Under the pieces are notes generated by a model. The model did not search any database and was not told where the DNA came from. It saw only the letters and a program-made list of their open reading frames with translations. The translations under genes were made by a program, and so were the position numbers. From Lacibacter cauensis (lineage in GTDB: Bacteria > Bacteroidota > Bacteroidia > Chitinophagales > Chitinophagaceae): a stretch of DNA of 64,000 bases. Location: positions 339,248 through 403,247 of the forward strand of contig NZ_VLLE01000004.1 in the NCBI RefSeq assembly GCF_007830055.1, in the 5' to 3' direction. Shown piece by piece: positions 1 to 8,149 of this stretch (position 1 is the first letter of the stretch; every line of letters starts with the position of its first letter).

Positions 1-378
1 AATGCAGTATTTATGGCGTTTGTAATGCTGTTGTTTATATTCTTTGCCTCACCCATCATCAGCATTTTTACCAAAGAACCGGAAGTGCACCGCTTTGGTG
101 CACTGTCGTTACAAATCATCGGCAGCGGTTATGTTTTTTATGGTATTGGTATGATTATGATACAGGCGTTGAATGGCGCAGGCGATACCAAAACACCCAC
201 GTGGATCAATTTTATTTGTTTCTGGCTGTTCCAGATACCATTGGGTTATTTACTGGCGAAAACATTTCACCTCGGACCATTGGGTGCGTTCCTGGCAATA
301 CCAATTGCGGAAACACTGATTGCCTTAGTTGCCTGGTATTATTTTAAGCGGGGCAAGTGGAAACTGGTGGAAGTATAA
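1..378 (+). CDS. MATE family multidrug efflux transporter, C-terminal part
   Basis: The reading frame is open to the left edge, so only the last 125 or so residues are present. They form about four hydrophobic segments, with a short loop (QALNGAGDTKTPTW) that matches the conserved motif of the second half of NorM/MATE exporters. Such proteins export cationic drugs or toxic metabolites in exchange for Na+ or H+ across the inner membrane. The gene ends in TAA and is followed directly by a strong hairpin terminator. Substrate cannot be told from this fragment. Confidence 0.85.
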   Translation, partial: NAVFMAFVMLLFIFFASPIISIFTKEPEVHRFGALSLQIIGSGYVFYGIGMIMIQALNGAGDTKTPTWINFICFWLFQIPLGYLLAKTFHLGPLGAFLAIPIAETLIALVAWYYFKRGKWKLVEV

Positions 379-381
379 ACC

Positions 382-413
382 AAAAGCCCGAAGCAGTACT
401 TCGGGCTTTTTCA
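382..413 (+). terminator. Bidirectional intrinsic terminator
   Basis: A perfect 12-bp stem (AAAAGCCCGAAG paired with CTTCGGGCTTTT, loop CAGTA) is followed by T-rich sequence on the plus strand and by a T-run on the minus strand. It sits between two convergent genes and can serve both. Confidence 0.85.
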
Positions 414-431
414 TTTGTTTTAATGATTGCT

Positions 432-1526
432 TTATGAGCAGACTTTTTCGACGATATGGTGCAATGCCTTTTCGTGCTGCAACAGTTGTTGTAATAAAAC
501 AAGCTGATTGCCTGCACGCACCAGGTTGTGCTTGGGATAACGGGCACCATAATACACATCATCGTTAATGTAATCGGTGAGGAACCGAATAGCCTGCATA
601 TAGATCATAAACTTACCGGCGTATACAAACAATTTGATCTCTTCTGCAGAAAGATCGGTTTTCATCTGTTCAAAATAGCCATGTACAATGGCTTCAAAAA
701 TATCGGTACGTATAACAATCTTACTGTAATCACTTTCTTCTTCACTAACCGGCGAAAGATAAGTCCGCATCATATCGCCCACATCGCTGATGAAATAACC
801 GGGCATCACCGTATCTAAATCAATCACACACAAGCCTTTTCCCTGTTCATCAAATAACACATTGCTGATTTTGGTATCGTGGTGTGTAACACGGAGTTTA
901 CAACCGGGGTTGGAGCGGATGGCTTCGAACTGCTGTACAATAGATACCCTTTGTTCAACCTGCTCAATCTGCTCTTTCACTTCAGCAATTCTTGCTGTAT
1001 TACCGTTTTGCAATGCCTGCAGAAACTGCCTGTACCGCAACGACAGATCGTGAAACGAAGGAATGGTGATGTACAACTGTGCTGCATCGAAGCCGCTGAG
1101 TAAATGGGTAAACTTTCCAAATTGCAATGCTGCTTCGTATGCTTCTGCTGCAGTTGCCACAACATCCTTGGTAACCGAACCTTTTATAAAGGGAAACATA
1201 CGGAAACAACCTGTTTCTTCAATATTAACCAACGTTGTACCGTTTAAAGCCTCTACAGGTGCGGCAAATAAATAGCCCGGTGCATGTTGTTGCAGATACG
1301 CTGCTATCTGCTGTATATTGGCTGCAATAGAACCGGGGTCTGTAAACACCTGCATATTGAGCTTTTGCAAAATAAATTCCTCGCCGGTTACTGCTGTAAT
1401 CTTCCAGGTACTGTTGATTAACCCACTGCCAAATTGTTCGATGGATAGTGCCGGCTGTTGCCAACCGAAAAGCGGCAAGACTGTTTCTGCAACAGACGGT
1501 GGGGCTGTGTAAATACTATTCGTCAT
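432..1526 (-). CDS. NahK-like sugar 1-kinase (APH phosphotransferase fold)
   Basis: This 364-residue protein has the aminoglycoside-phosphotransferase fold: a glycine-rich N-terminal segment (FGSGLINSTWKI, about 32-43), the catalytic-loop motif HHDTKISN (215-222, H-x-D-x4-N) and the metal-binding IDLDTVMPG (235-243). Length and the GSGLIN motif resemble N-acetylhexosamine 1-kinases (NahK) rather than antibiotic-resistance kinases. It follows a GH109-type alpha-N-acetylgalactosaminidase on the same strand, so the likely job is phosphorylation of released GalNAc or a related sugar. The ATG start at 1526 is 64 bp after the GH109 stop. Another small-molecule substrate, such as a choline- or homoserine-like compound, cannot be excluded. 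Confidence 0.7.
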   Translation of the reverse strand: MTNSIYTAPPSVAETVLPLFGWQQPALSIEQFGSGLINSTWKITAVTGEEFILQKLNMQVFTDPGSIAANIQQIAAYLQQHAPGYLFAAPVEALNGTTLVNIEETGCFRMFPFIKGSVTKDVVATAAEAYEAALQFGKFTHLLSGFDAAQLYITIPSFHDLSLRYRQFLQALQNGNTARIAEVKEQIEQVEQRVSIVQQFEAIRSNPGCKLRVTHHDTKISNVLFDEQGKGLCVIDLDTVMPGYFISDVGDMMRTYLSPVSEEESDYSKIVIRTDIFEAIVHGYFEQMKTDLSAEEIKLFVYAGKFMIYMQAIRFLTDYINDDVYYGARYPKHNLVRAGNQLVLLQQLLQHEKALHHIVEKVCS

Positions 1527-1541
1527 GTGATTTATTAGTCA

Positions 1542-1576
1542 GGTAGTACAGCTGAAATATATCTGATTGTACTACC
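1542..1576. repeat. Hairpin between GH109-like and kinase genes
   Basis: GGTAGTACA and TGTACTACC form a perfect 9-bp inverted repeat around 17 nt. It lies inside the presumed transcript just before the kinase start. There is no T-run, so it looks more like a processing or stability hairpin, or an operator, than a terminator. Confidence 0.4.
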
Positions 1577-1590
1577 GGGTGCTTCGTCTG

Positions 1591-2943
1591 TTAATAATCG
1601 TCGTTTAATGCAAAAACAGGTTTGCGGTACATCCATTTTCCACCGGTAAAATCGGGGAACTCAATGGTTTCATTTCCTTTTTCAATTGATATTTCGCTCA
1701 ACGGAGTAATGGCACTCCATGCAGCTGCATCATATACATCCATCGGTGTTGGCTTTTTGCGTTTCATACTTTCAACAAATGAATGAATAACGAAAAAGTC
1801 CATACCACCATGCCCTGCGCCTTCCGTTTCTTTACTCCAGCGTGTCCACAACGGATGATCGTATTTATCGAACCAATCTTTCGCAGCATCCCACTGGTGT
1901 GGTTTCGAAACGCCTTCAACATGCACGCTTTTCGCCACATCCATCCACAAACCATTTGTGCCCTGCACACGAAAGCCTAACGAATAAGGACGTGGAAGGT
2001 TCGTATCGTGTTGTAATAAAATTGTCTCACCGTTAGCACAACCAATCGATGTTGTTACCACATCGCCCAGCTTGAAGTTAACTTTTGCATTCGGATGTTC
2101 GGGTCCGCACTTCTTTACAATATGCTCGTGCAAACCTCTTGCTTTTGATGAGAAAGAAGAAATGTTGATAAAGCGGTTACCACGGTTGATGTTGATGTAA
2201 TGCGCAATGGGCCCGATGCCGTGTGTGGGATACAGATCGCCGTTACGATACACCGAATGATGTGTGCGCCATCTTGCTTCGCTCCAGCCTTTATCGCCAA
2301 ACTCACAACCTTTGCCATAAGCGTCGATGCCGTTGTTGAATTTTACTTCACGCAGATCGTGCTGGTAGCCGCCCTGTAAATGCACCAGTTCACCAAACAC
2401 GCCCTGGCGAACCATGTTCAAAGCGGCCATTACATCTCTGCGGTAACAAACATTTTCCAGCATCATTACATGCGCATTGTATTGCTCGGCTGCTTTAACC
2501 ACATCCCAATGATCTTCTAATGTAATACCCAGCATTACCTCGGTACCCACATATTTTATACCTGCCTGCAACGAACCAATAATCATTTCTTTGTGCCACT
2601 CCCATGGTGTGGCAATGACAATACCATCAATGCCTTTTAATTCCAGCATTTTTTTCCATGCATAAGGATCGCCTGTAAAGATCTGCGGCATTTTCTTTCC
2701 GCTCTTCGTAATCATTTCTTTTGAAAGCGTAAGCATGCGGTCATCAATATCGCAGATGGCCAGCAGCTCAACATCTTTCCGACGCAGCAAGAGATCGAGA
2801 TGGTTCTGTCCACGCAGCCCCACTCCAATCATCACCATCTTCATCTTTTCATCGGCTGTACCGGCAAACAATCCCGATGTAGGCAGCACCGAGAGTGATG
2901 CTGCAGTAAGTCCGGTGGTTTTTATAAAGTCTTTTCTATGCAT
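1591..2943 (-). CDS. GH109-type Gfo/Idh/MocA glycosidase (probable alpha-N-acetylgalactosaminidase)
   Basis: This 450-residue protein starts with a Tat-like leader (MHRKDFIKTTGL, hydrophobic to about 28), then a Rossmann NAD site (IGVGLRG, 39-45). Around residues 201-241 it carries GGYQHD and NGDLYPTHG. These match the catalytic and substrate-contact Tyr/His positions of GH109 glycosidases, where tightly bound NAD drives a redox-assisted hydrolysis of alpha-GalNAc. The family assignment rests on these motifs; many relatives are annotated only as Gfo/Idh/MocA oxidoreductases. The leader suggests export of the folded protein to the periplasm. Downstream is a NahK-like kinase and upstream a DUF3472 protein, forming a probable sugar-scavenging operon under LacI control. 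Confidence 0.75.
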   Translation of the reverse strand: MHRKDFIKTTGLTAASLSVLPTSGLFAGTADEKMKMVMIGVGLRGQNHLDLLLRRKDVELLAICDIDDRMLTLSKEMITKSGKKMPQIFTGDPYAWKKMLELKGIDGIVIATPWEWHKEMIIGSLQAGIKYVGTEVMLGITLEDHWDVVKAAEQYNAHVMMLENVCYRRDVMAALNMVRQGVFGELVHLQGGYQHDLREVKFNNGIDAYGKGCEFGDKGWSEARWRTHHSVYRNGDLYPTHGIGPIAHYININRGNRFINISSFSSKARGLHEHIVKKCGPEHPNAKVNFKLGDVVTTSIGCANGETILLQHDTNLPRPYSLGFRVQGTNGLWMDVAKSVHVEGVSKPHQWDAAKDWFDKYDHPLWTRWSKETEGAGHGGMDFFVIHSFVESMKRKKPTPMDVYDAAAWSAITPLSEISIEKGNETIEFPDFTGGKWMYRKPVFALNDDY

Positions 2944-2988
2944 GTGCTTGTTATTTCAATTTTTAACTATCGCTGATAAGGTATAGGG

Positions 2989-4293
2989 TTAATCCAGTTT
3001 GGTAAAATCAATCACAGGTTGTTGTGCAGTTGCCCGTGTTACAAACTCCGAACGGAGTGTTGTGCGGTTGTTGAAGAACCCGCAGTTCTGCAAGAAAAAT
3101 TTTCCGTTTTCCTGTCCGCCTGCATAATCAACTCTGTATTCTTTTTGTGCAGTGGCATCGCCGGTAAACCTTGCCTTTGTTAATTGTTTCCACTCGCCGG
3201 TACTGGTACAAACCCACTGGTTGTGATACCATGCTTTGCGGGTAAGATAACCTGTGTTGGGCTCGAAGTTTTCAAGGAAAGAATGTAAGCGTTTAAGATA
3301 GGTTGAAGTTGCTGGCCTGTTGAAGCTGGCAATCAGCAACCATTTTTTTGCATCAGCTGCATAAAAATAAGCGGTATAGTTTGTATAATTATCAGCCACC
3401 GGTTTAGCACGCAACAAAAACTTACAGGTTTCGCCTGCCTTCCAATTATATTTCAGATAACTCTGTCCGCCCGAACCTTCGTTGCCAAATTCGCCGGTGT
3501 ACACATTGTTGCCTTTCTTTACCAACAGTATTTTTTTATCGGCCGGTATTTGTTTGGGATCATCGGTTGCAAACGGACTCCAGACCGAAAACAAAATCCG
3601 GCGTTCGGTTGCCGAGTTAACCTGCATACCAAAATAACCTTCGGCAAAACCATTAGCCATATAGTACGATCCAATAACATCATTGCCTGCAGGCACGGTT
3701 ATTTCGTTGTAGAACCATTCAACATCGCCTTTTACTTCGCTTACATCGTAACCAAGATGTACCGATGGCCCTCTTCGTCCCCAGTAGAAATAATTGCCTT
3801 CGTTGTTCTTTACAAACAATGTTTGTGCATCAACAGCAGTACCCGAAAGTTGCAGTGCATCCATTGTTGCAAATACAGTTCCTGTTTTGCTGATGCCTTT
3901 TATTTCTATTTTCACATACCCGCTATCTGCAATTGCAAACTGTCCCAAGCTGTAACGCTTTGAAGTTCCTTCAAGTGAAGTTGTAACAGCTTTGCCATTT
4001 ACCGTACATTGAATTACCGACCGGCCTTCCGGTACAGCAATAGCTGCCGCCACTTCCATGGTTCCTTTTTTGCGCACATACACATACGTGCTGTAAACAG
4101 CATCTGCATGCTGCCAGTTCATCCATCCGTTATTGGTTACCTTTTCGCTTCCGGCTTTTGCAGTAACCCAGGAATTACCGCCCAACGGCACGGTTATTTC
4201 CTGTTGCGCAAGAACGGCAACCGGCAACATGAGCATGCTTATTAACCCTAACCATCTACCTGTTTGAAATGAGCATTTGAATAGTTGCTTCAT
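2989..4293 (-). CDS. DUF3472 protein with N-terminal DUF5077-like domain, secreted
   Basis: The protein has 434 residues from the ATG at 4293; a longer frame reaches 4323, but the chosen start puts a signal peptide at the N-terminus (MKQLFK, hydrophobic core, cut near VLAQQ). Residues about 30-150 resemble the DUF5077 beta-sandwich (NNGWMNWQHADAVYSTYVYV) and about 160-430 the DUF3472 domain (YYWGRRGPSVHL, SVWSPF, GEGSGGQSY-like glycine-rich segment). The family is found next to glycoside hydrolases in Bacteroidota but has no proven activity that I know of. It is the first gene of the GH109 operon, 45 bp upstream of it. It probably binds or processes a glycan in the periplasm or outside the cell. 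Confidence 0.75.
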   Translation of the reverse strand: MKQLFKCSFQTGRWLGLISMLMLPVAVLAQQEITVPLGGNSWVTAKAGSEKVTNNGWMNWQHADAVYSTYVYVRKKGTMEVAAAIAVPEGRSVIQCTVNGKAVTTSLEGTSKRYSLGQFAIADSGYVKIEIKGISKTGTVFATMDALQLSGTAVDAQTLFVKNNEGNYFYWGRRGPSVHLGYDVSEVKGDVEWFYNEITVPAGNDVIGSYYMANGFAEGYFGMQVNSATERRILFSVWSPFATDDPKQIPADKKILLVKKGNNVYTGEFGNEGSGGQSYLKYNWKAGETCKFLLRAKPVADNYTNYTAYFYAADAKKWLLIASFNRPATSTYLKRLHSFLENFEPNTGYLTRKAWYHNQWVCTSTGEWKQLTKARFTGDATAQKEYRVDYAGGQENGKFFLQNCGFFNNRTTLRSEFVTRATAQQPVIDFTKLD

Positions 4294-4366
4294 TATGCAT
4301 TTATTAACGTATTTACAGTACAATGCTAATCGTAATCAATATTAAGCATGTAAAAACGGTTTTTTA

Positions 4367-4384
4367 TGTGCAATCGGTGGCGCA
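4367..4384. promoter_or_regulatory. Candidate LacI-family operator, degenerate copy
   Basis: TGTGCAATCGGTGGCGCA shares the core GCAATCGGT and the 18-bp layout with the better copy 79 bp away. It lies 74 bp before the DUF3472 start, where the promoter of that operon is expected. Inferred from symmetry and position only. Confidence 0.45.
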
Positions 4385-4445
4385 AAATTGCATGCACAAA
4401 AGCTTTGAAATTAGCTGAAAGCCTTTGCAGTAAAGCATTACAGCT

Positions 4446-4463
4446 TGCGCAATCGGTTGAGCA
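4446..4463. promoter_or_regulatory. Candidate LacI-family operator, near-perfect palindrome
   Basis: TGCGCAATCGGTTGAGCA fits TGC-n-CAA-n-CG-n-TTG-n-GCA, a palindrome with the central CG step typical of LacI/GalR operators. It lies between the stop of the LacI-type gene and the start of the DUF3472 operon, so it could mediate control of that operon, perhaps by looping to the second copy. Confidence 0.55.
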
Positions 4464-4539
4464 GAAATGCGCATGCGATGATGTTTAACTATACAACTTT
4501 CGTAAAGTTAACTATGCTGCAACAGGCTTCATTTACCAA

Positions 4540-5571
4540 TCAGGAAATGGCCTGCTGGTAAACCACAAGTGTTGGAGAAAGTTCTTCGGTATAAAATTCT
4601 TCTTCGCCCTTTTTTTCAGTTTGTTTTTCTGCTAAAATTTTCATCATCAGTTCCATTGCTTTTTCGCCCTGGCCGTAAGGATACTGTTCAATGGAAGCAA
4701 GCGGAGGAAATGCCGTGTAGCTGGTAATAGGCAGATTGGCATAACTGACAAACATCATACTTTTGTTTACGGCGATATTGTGGTGTTGCGCATACTGCAC
4801 AGCATCCATGTGTACATAATCGTTAAAGCTGATAACTGCATGCGGTTTATTCTTTAAGCTCAACAGCTTTTTCATTGCAGCCTGTGTACTTTCTTTACTC
4901 AGATCGGTTTTTTCCACCAGCTGCATATCCACTTTCAGTTTCTGTTTGGCAATACCATCCATATAACCGTTCATGCGTTCTTTACTTGCCTGCAGTTTAT
5001 CCGGACCATTGATGAATGCAATACGACGATATCCTTTATGAAATAACCAGCCGATCATTTCCATGGTGCCTTTGTACAAATTGCAATACACTTTGTGTGC
5101 ATCGGCCATGTTGGGTATACGATCGAAATACACAACAGGGATATCATATTTACGCAATGCTTCCAAATGATCGTAGCGGTTGGTTCCTTTTGAAAGCGAA
5201 ATGATCAATCCATCAACCCTTTGTTTTTTCATTGCTTCTACTACCTGCTTCTCTCTTTCCGGATCATCATAACTCTGCCCAAACAGGATGGTGTATTGAT
5301 GTTCCATGGCAGCAGACTCAATACCACTGATGGCTTGTGAGAAAAATTCTTCCCGTATAAACGGTATAACCACACCAATTACAAATGTTTTCTTTTGTTT
5401 GAAGAAGATGGCTTGCGCATTGGGCTCGTAGCCCAACTCTTCGGCAAGCTGTTTAATCTTCAGCTTTGTTCCCAAGCCAATACGTGGATGATCGCTCAAC
5501 GCTCTTGATACGGTTGATACAGATACATTCAGTCTTCTCGCAATTTCTTTTATGGTAGGTAATTTCTCCAT
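4540..5571 (-). CDS. LacI/GalR-family transcriptional regulator
   Basis: This 343-residue protein has the classic layout. The N-terminal helix-turn-helix (TIKEIARRLNVSVSTVSRALSD, residues about 6-27) is followed by the hinge region (ELGYEPNAQA), and from about residue 62 by a periplasmic-binding-protein-like sensor domain that binds a sugar effector and dimerises. It lies upstream of, and on the same strand as, the DUF3472-GH109-kinase operon, with two candidate operators in the gap. It probably represses that operon until the sugar is present. It is preceded by a CBM9-like gene only 10 bp away, so the two are likely cotranscribed. Confidence 0.93.
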   Translation of the reverse strand: MEKLPTIKEIARRLNVSVSTVSRALSDHPRIGLGTKLKIKQLAEELGYEPNAQAIFFKQKKTFVIGVVIPFIREEFFSQAISGIESAAMEHQYTILFGQSYDDPEREKQVVEAMKKQRVDGLIISLSKGTNRYDHLEALRKYDIPVVYFDRIPNMADAHKVYCNLYKGTMEMIGWLFHKGYRRIAFINGPDKLQASKERMNGYMDGIAKQKLKVDMQLVEKTDLSKESTQAAMKKLLSLKNKPHAVISFNDYVHMDAVQYAQHHNIAVNKSMMFVSYANLPITSYTAFPPLASIEQYPYGQGEKAMELMMKILAEKQTEKKGEEEFYTEELSPTLVVYQQAIS

Positions 5572-5581
5572 GCTTGTTCTG

Positions 5582-6229
5582 TTAAATAGAAGCCATTGAT
5601 GTTACTTCTTCAAATACTGCCGCTGCAAAAAAATCGGGCCGATGGAAATCAGGTGTAGCCGAGTTGATTTTATTCCAGCACATAAAATGCGGCTCCGGCA
5701 ACAGATCGCCACACTTGTAAAAATTTACTTTCGCCGTTACGTTGCTCAATGAAGTTACAGTATGTTTTACAAAAACCTGTACCGGTATCTGCAACAATAA
5801 CTCCCAAACATAAGCATCGTTCTCTTTACGCATCGTCGTATCGACATGAACCATACGCACCACATCTGCAGGTAATAATTCCCTGTTATTGCGACCTGTA
5901 CCATAACCTATTAAAGCTGTACCAATACAGTTGAACTCACAATTATAATAGCCTTCGCCATCAAAGGCTATAAAAAACTCCACGCAACTGTCTTCCCAAA
6001 CAGCACCATTGATTGCTGTAGTTACATGCCGCACATGCTTTTCTTTTACACGGTAAAGAATAAAAATCGACTCATTATTATGTACAATTGAAAAGCGTAC
6101 TTCTGCATCGGTTTTGTATTGCGGCCATGGCTGCTCTTCCAAAGCGAAATCATTGGCCGCAAGCATTTGCTGTTTAGCTGCAGCAAGTTCTCCGGCAACA
6201 GCGCAATATGGTATAAGAAGCTCCTTCAT
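5582..6229 (-). CDS. CBM9-like carbohydrate-binding protein
   Basis: From the ATG at 6229 the protein has 215 residues; an upstream extension to 6316 is open but has no family support. The sequence has the beta-sandwich pattern of family 9 carbohydrate-binding-like proteins: the WEDSCVEFFI strand, then YYNCEFNCIGT about 20 residues later, and a C-terminal FHRPDFFAAAVFE. No signal peptide is evident from this start, so a cytoplasmic location is possible. It is 10 bp upstream of the LacI-type gene and probably in the same transcript, which suggests a role in the same sugar response. Ligand unknown. Confidence 0.65.
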   Translation of the reverse strand: MKELLIPYCAVAGELAAAKQQMLAANDFALEEQPWPQYKTDAEVRFSIVHNNESIFILYRVKEKHVRHVTTAINGAVWEDSCVEFFIAFDGEGYYNCEFNCIGTALIGYGTGRNNRELLPADVVRMVHVDTTMRKENDAYVWELLLQIPVQVFVKHTVTSLSNVTAKVNFYKCGDLLPEPHFMCWNKINSATPDFHRPDFFAAAVFEEVTSMASI

Positions 6230-6405
6230 GCTGGTGAAATAGATCGAGCAAGTTAAGCGGATTTCGCCCTGCACGAACCGGTTCTGTTGCACAAACGTAT
6301 GCGCAAACAAGTGCACACACCAATTACAGAAACGAATAAATCTTGGTAAACACCAAGAACCGCCTGCCCTTTAGGTTTCACTTTTGTGTTACAAAAACAC
6401 ACAAT

Positions 6406-6834
6406 ATGAAAAAGTACAAATTACTTCGTTTCACATCGGCCGGATTAATCGGCTTTTCTGCCTTTGCTATCCTTATGGTAAGTGTAATGGCTTTTCAGAA
6501 TCCTCAAAAGGTAATGGACCTAGTACAGGTTACATTACCGAATAATGATGCCTTCAGCTCTATACGGGGTGTATACGGCGGTGTTGGTTTAACCATTGCT
6601 ATCAGCCTCGTTTACCTTGCTTTTAAAGATCACACCAAAGGGCTTGTCTTTGCTTCTATTCTTTGGGGTTCGTATGCTTTATCCCGGTTAATGACCATTT
6701 CTATGGAAGGACCACTCGGAGCATTTGGCACACAGTGGTTGTACATCGAAAGCTTTTTGTGCGTGGCCTCTGTAATCCTGTTAATCATCAGGGTAAAACT
6801 GCTGGAAAATGAATCGGCACTTGTTCGTGCATAA
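6406..6834 (+). CDS. DUF4345 family membrane protein
   Basis: The ATG at 6406 gives 142 residues with four hydrophobic segments (about 10-30, 55-75, 80-100, 110-130), and the FSSIRGVYGGVGL and YALSRLMTISMEGP motifs of DUF4345. Its function is unknown. It diverges from the CBM9-like gene. The 176-bp gap contains a small inverted repeat, TCTTGGT-AAAC-ACCAAGA at 6340-6357, which could be an operator for either side. A strong terminator follows. Confidence 0.75.
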   Translation: MKKYKLLRFTSAGLIGFSAFAILMVSVMAFQNPQKVMDLVQVTLPNNDAFSSIRGVYGGVGLTIAISLVYLAFKDHTKGLVFASILWGSYALSRLMTISMEGPLGAFGTQWLYIESFLCVASVILLIIRVKLLENESALVRA

Positions 6835-6842
6835 AACAAAAA

Positions 6843-6871
6843 AGGATGCTGTTGACCAGCATCCTTTTTTT
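6843..6871 (+). terminator. Intrinsic terminator
   Basis: A perfect 9-bp stem (AGGATGCTG with CAGCATCCT, loop TTGAC) is followed by seven T residues. It ends the DUF4345 gene and abuts the 3' end of the convergent tRNA gene. Confidence 0.9.
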
Positions 6872-6873
6872 GG

Positions 6874-6945
6874 TAGTCCCGACAGGAATCGAACCTGTAT
6901 CTAAAGTTTAGGAAACTCCTATTCTATCCATTGAACTACGGGACC
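6874..6945 (-). tRNA. tRNA-Arg, anticodon CCT
   Basis: The minus strand folds into a complete 72-nt cloverleaf: acceptor stem GGTCCCG with CGGGACT, D arm GTTC/GAAT, anticodon stem GGAGT/ACTTT with loop TTCCTAA, and T arm ACAGG-TTCGATT-CCTGT. The discriminator base is A and CCA is not encoded. Anticodon CCT reads AGG codons. Confidence 0.96.
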
Positions 6946-6980
6946 GGAAGTAGTACAGCAGGGCTGCTTGCTTCGGGCGG

Positions 6981-7010
6981 CAAAAATAACAGAATTACAC
7001 ATTCTGAAAC
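6981..7010 (-). promoter_or_regulatory. Probable promoter of tRNA-Arg
   Basis: On the minus strand TATTTTTG (6981-6988) matches the Bacteroidota -7 box TAnnTTTG exactly. GTTTC lies 17 nt upstream as a weak -33 box. Transcription would start about 30 nt before the tRNA. Confidence 0.45.
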
Positions 7011-7031
7011 GGTAAATCTGCCACAGAACCC

Positions 7032-7039
7032 TACCTTTG
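7032..7039 (+). promoter_or_regulatory. Bacteroidota -7 box before the TPR gene
   Basis: TACCTTTG matches TAnnTTTG exactly and lies 20 nt before the ATG at 7059. I see no clear TTTG at -33. Confidence 0.45.
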
Positions 7040-7058
7040 CTGCCCAATTTGTCGACGT

Positions 7059-7718
7059 ATGAAATTTTTAAATGTTTATATCCGCTACAGGCTTATTATC
7101 GGAATCGTTTTGCTGATTGTTGCCGGCGTGGTACATTATTACACCAGTTTCTGGCCTTCTTTTATTATTTACCTGGTGGCACTTGTTAGTATTGTAGGCC
7201 ATTTCTTTTTCGGACCACTACGACTGATCCAGGAATACATGGAAGCCGGAGATATGGACGGAGCGGAAAAAATTCTCAACTCTGTTACTTTCCCCAATCT
7301 TCTTTTTAAACCTATCCGTTCTGTATTCTACACACTCAAGGGAAATATTGCTATGATGAAGCAGGACTTTGATGGTGCGGAAAAAATGATGAAGAAAGGG
7401 ATGGATCTCGGTTCGGGCTCTTCGTTGATGCAGGGTACTGAAGGTGCCAGCCTGTTGCAAATGGGAATGCTGGCTATGCAGAAAAACAATTTCAAGCAGG
7501 CCGAAAGTTATATTCGCCAGGCTTTACGTAAGGGATTGCCTGATAAAGAAAACCAAGCTGCGGCCAATTTGCAGATGTGCAGTATCATGATGAATAAGCG
7601 TGAATTCAGAGCGGCGAAAGATTATTTCCGCAAGGCAAAAGCGTTGAAACCTACGACGCAACAAATTGCTGATCAGATTAAACAAATGGAAAAATATATT
7701 TCCCGTCTCCCGGGATAA
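7059..7718 (+). CDS. Membrane-anchored TPR protein
   Basis: The protein has 219 residues. Two adjacent hydrophobic helices (about 10-28 and 31-50) anchor the N-terminus, and the rest is helical with tetratricopeptide-type repeats (for example GNIAMMKQDFDGAEKMMKKGMDLG, and KNNFKQAESYIRQALRKGLP). TPR domains hold protein partners; nothing here names one. It stands alone between the tRNA and a 430-bp gap. The predicted topology leaves the TPR part in the cytoplasm. Confidence 0.75.
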   Translation: MKFLNVYIRYRLIIGIVLLIVAGVVHYYTSFWPSFIIYLVALVSIVGHFFFGPLRLIQEYMEAGDMDGAEKILNSVTFPNLLFKPIRSVFYTLKGNIAMMKQDFDGAEKMMKKGMDLGSGSSLMQGTEGASLLQMGMLAMQKNNFKQAESYIRQALRKGLPDKENQAAANLQMCSIMMNKREFRAAKDYFRKAKALKPTTQQIADQIKQMEKYISRLPG

Positions 7719-8149
7719 ACGTAAAAGTTAAGAGGCAGAAACGAAAGGTATTTATAAAATCAGATAGCTGGAATTCCTGCCTCTTTAAACTCTTTACAGG
7801 TAAGCTGAACAAATCAGCGGGTGTGGTAAGGAAAAACAACGGCTTAAAAACCTACGATGCTGTAAAAGTAGCCCCACCACTTGTTCCAAAAAATACCACT
7901 TTTAGGGTATAAATCTTCCCCCAACTAAAAAACCGCCTCATTCCGGAGAAAAAGACGGCTTACTGACGTTAACGTCTGGATTTTAAAAACGGGCTTATAT
8001 TAACTGTTTCAAGGTAGGCAAACTGTATGTTTTAGCTACCCCGTTGTTGAATAAATTATCAAACTATTATCCACAAAAGCGAATATTCGGGTAAATTTAG
8101 ACTGCTAAATAACTCAGTCTCAAACCGAAAGGGAAACTAACTTTATTCC
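7719..8149. other. 430-bp gap without a recognisable gene
   Basis: No open frame with family resemblance is present. Visible structure: AAGAGGCAG (7730-7738) pairing with CTGCCTCTT (7777-7785), a perfect 12-bp palindrome GACGTTAACGTC (7965-7976), and AGACG/CGTCT around it. The last about 150 bp are AT-rich and probably hold the helicase promoter. A small RNA is possible but unproven. Confidence 0.4.

Noticed and set aside
432-1526. Aminoglycoside resistance gene
   Set aside because: The fold is shared, but the GSGLIN motif and the GH109 neighbour favour a sugar kinase.
4290-4323. Upstream start of the DUF3472 gene
   Set aside because: The longer frame would bury the signal peptide; ATG 4293 gives a normal leader.
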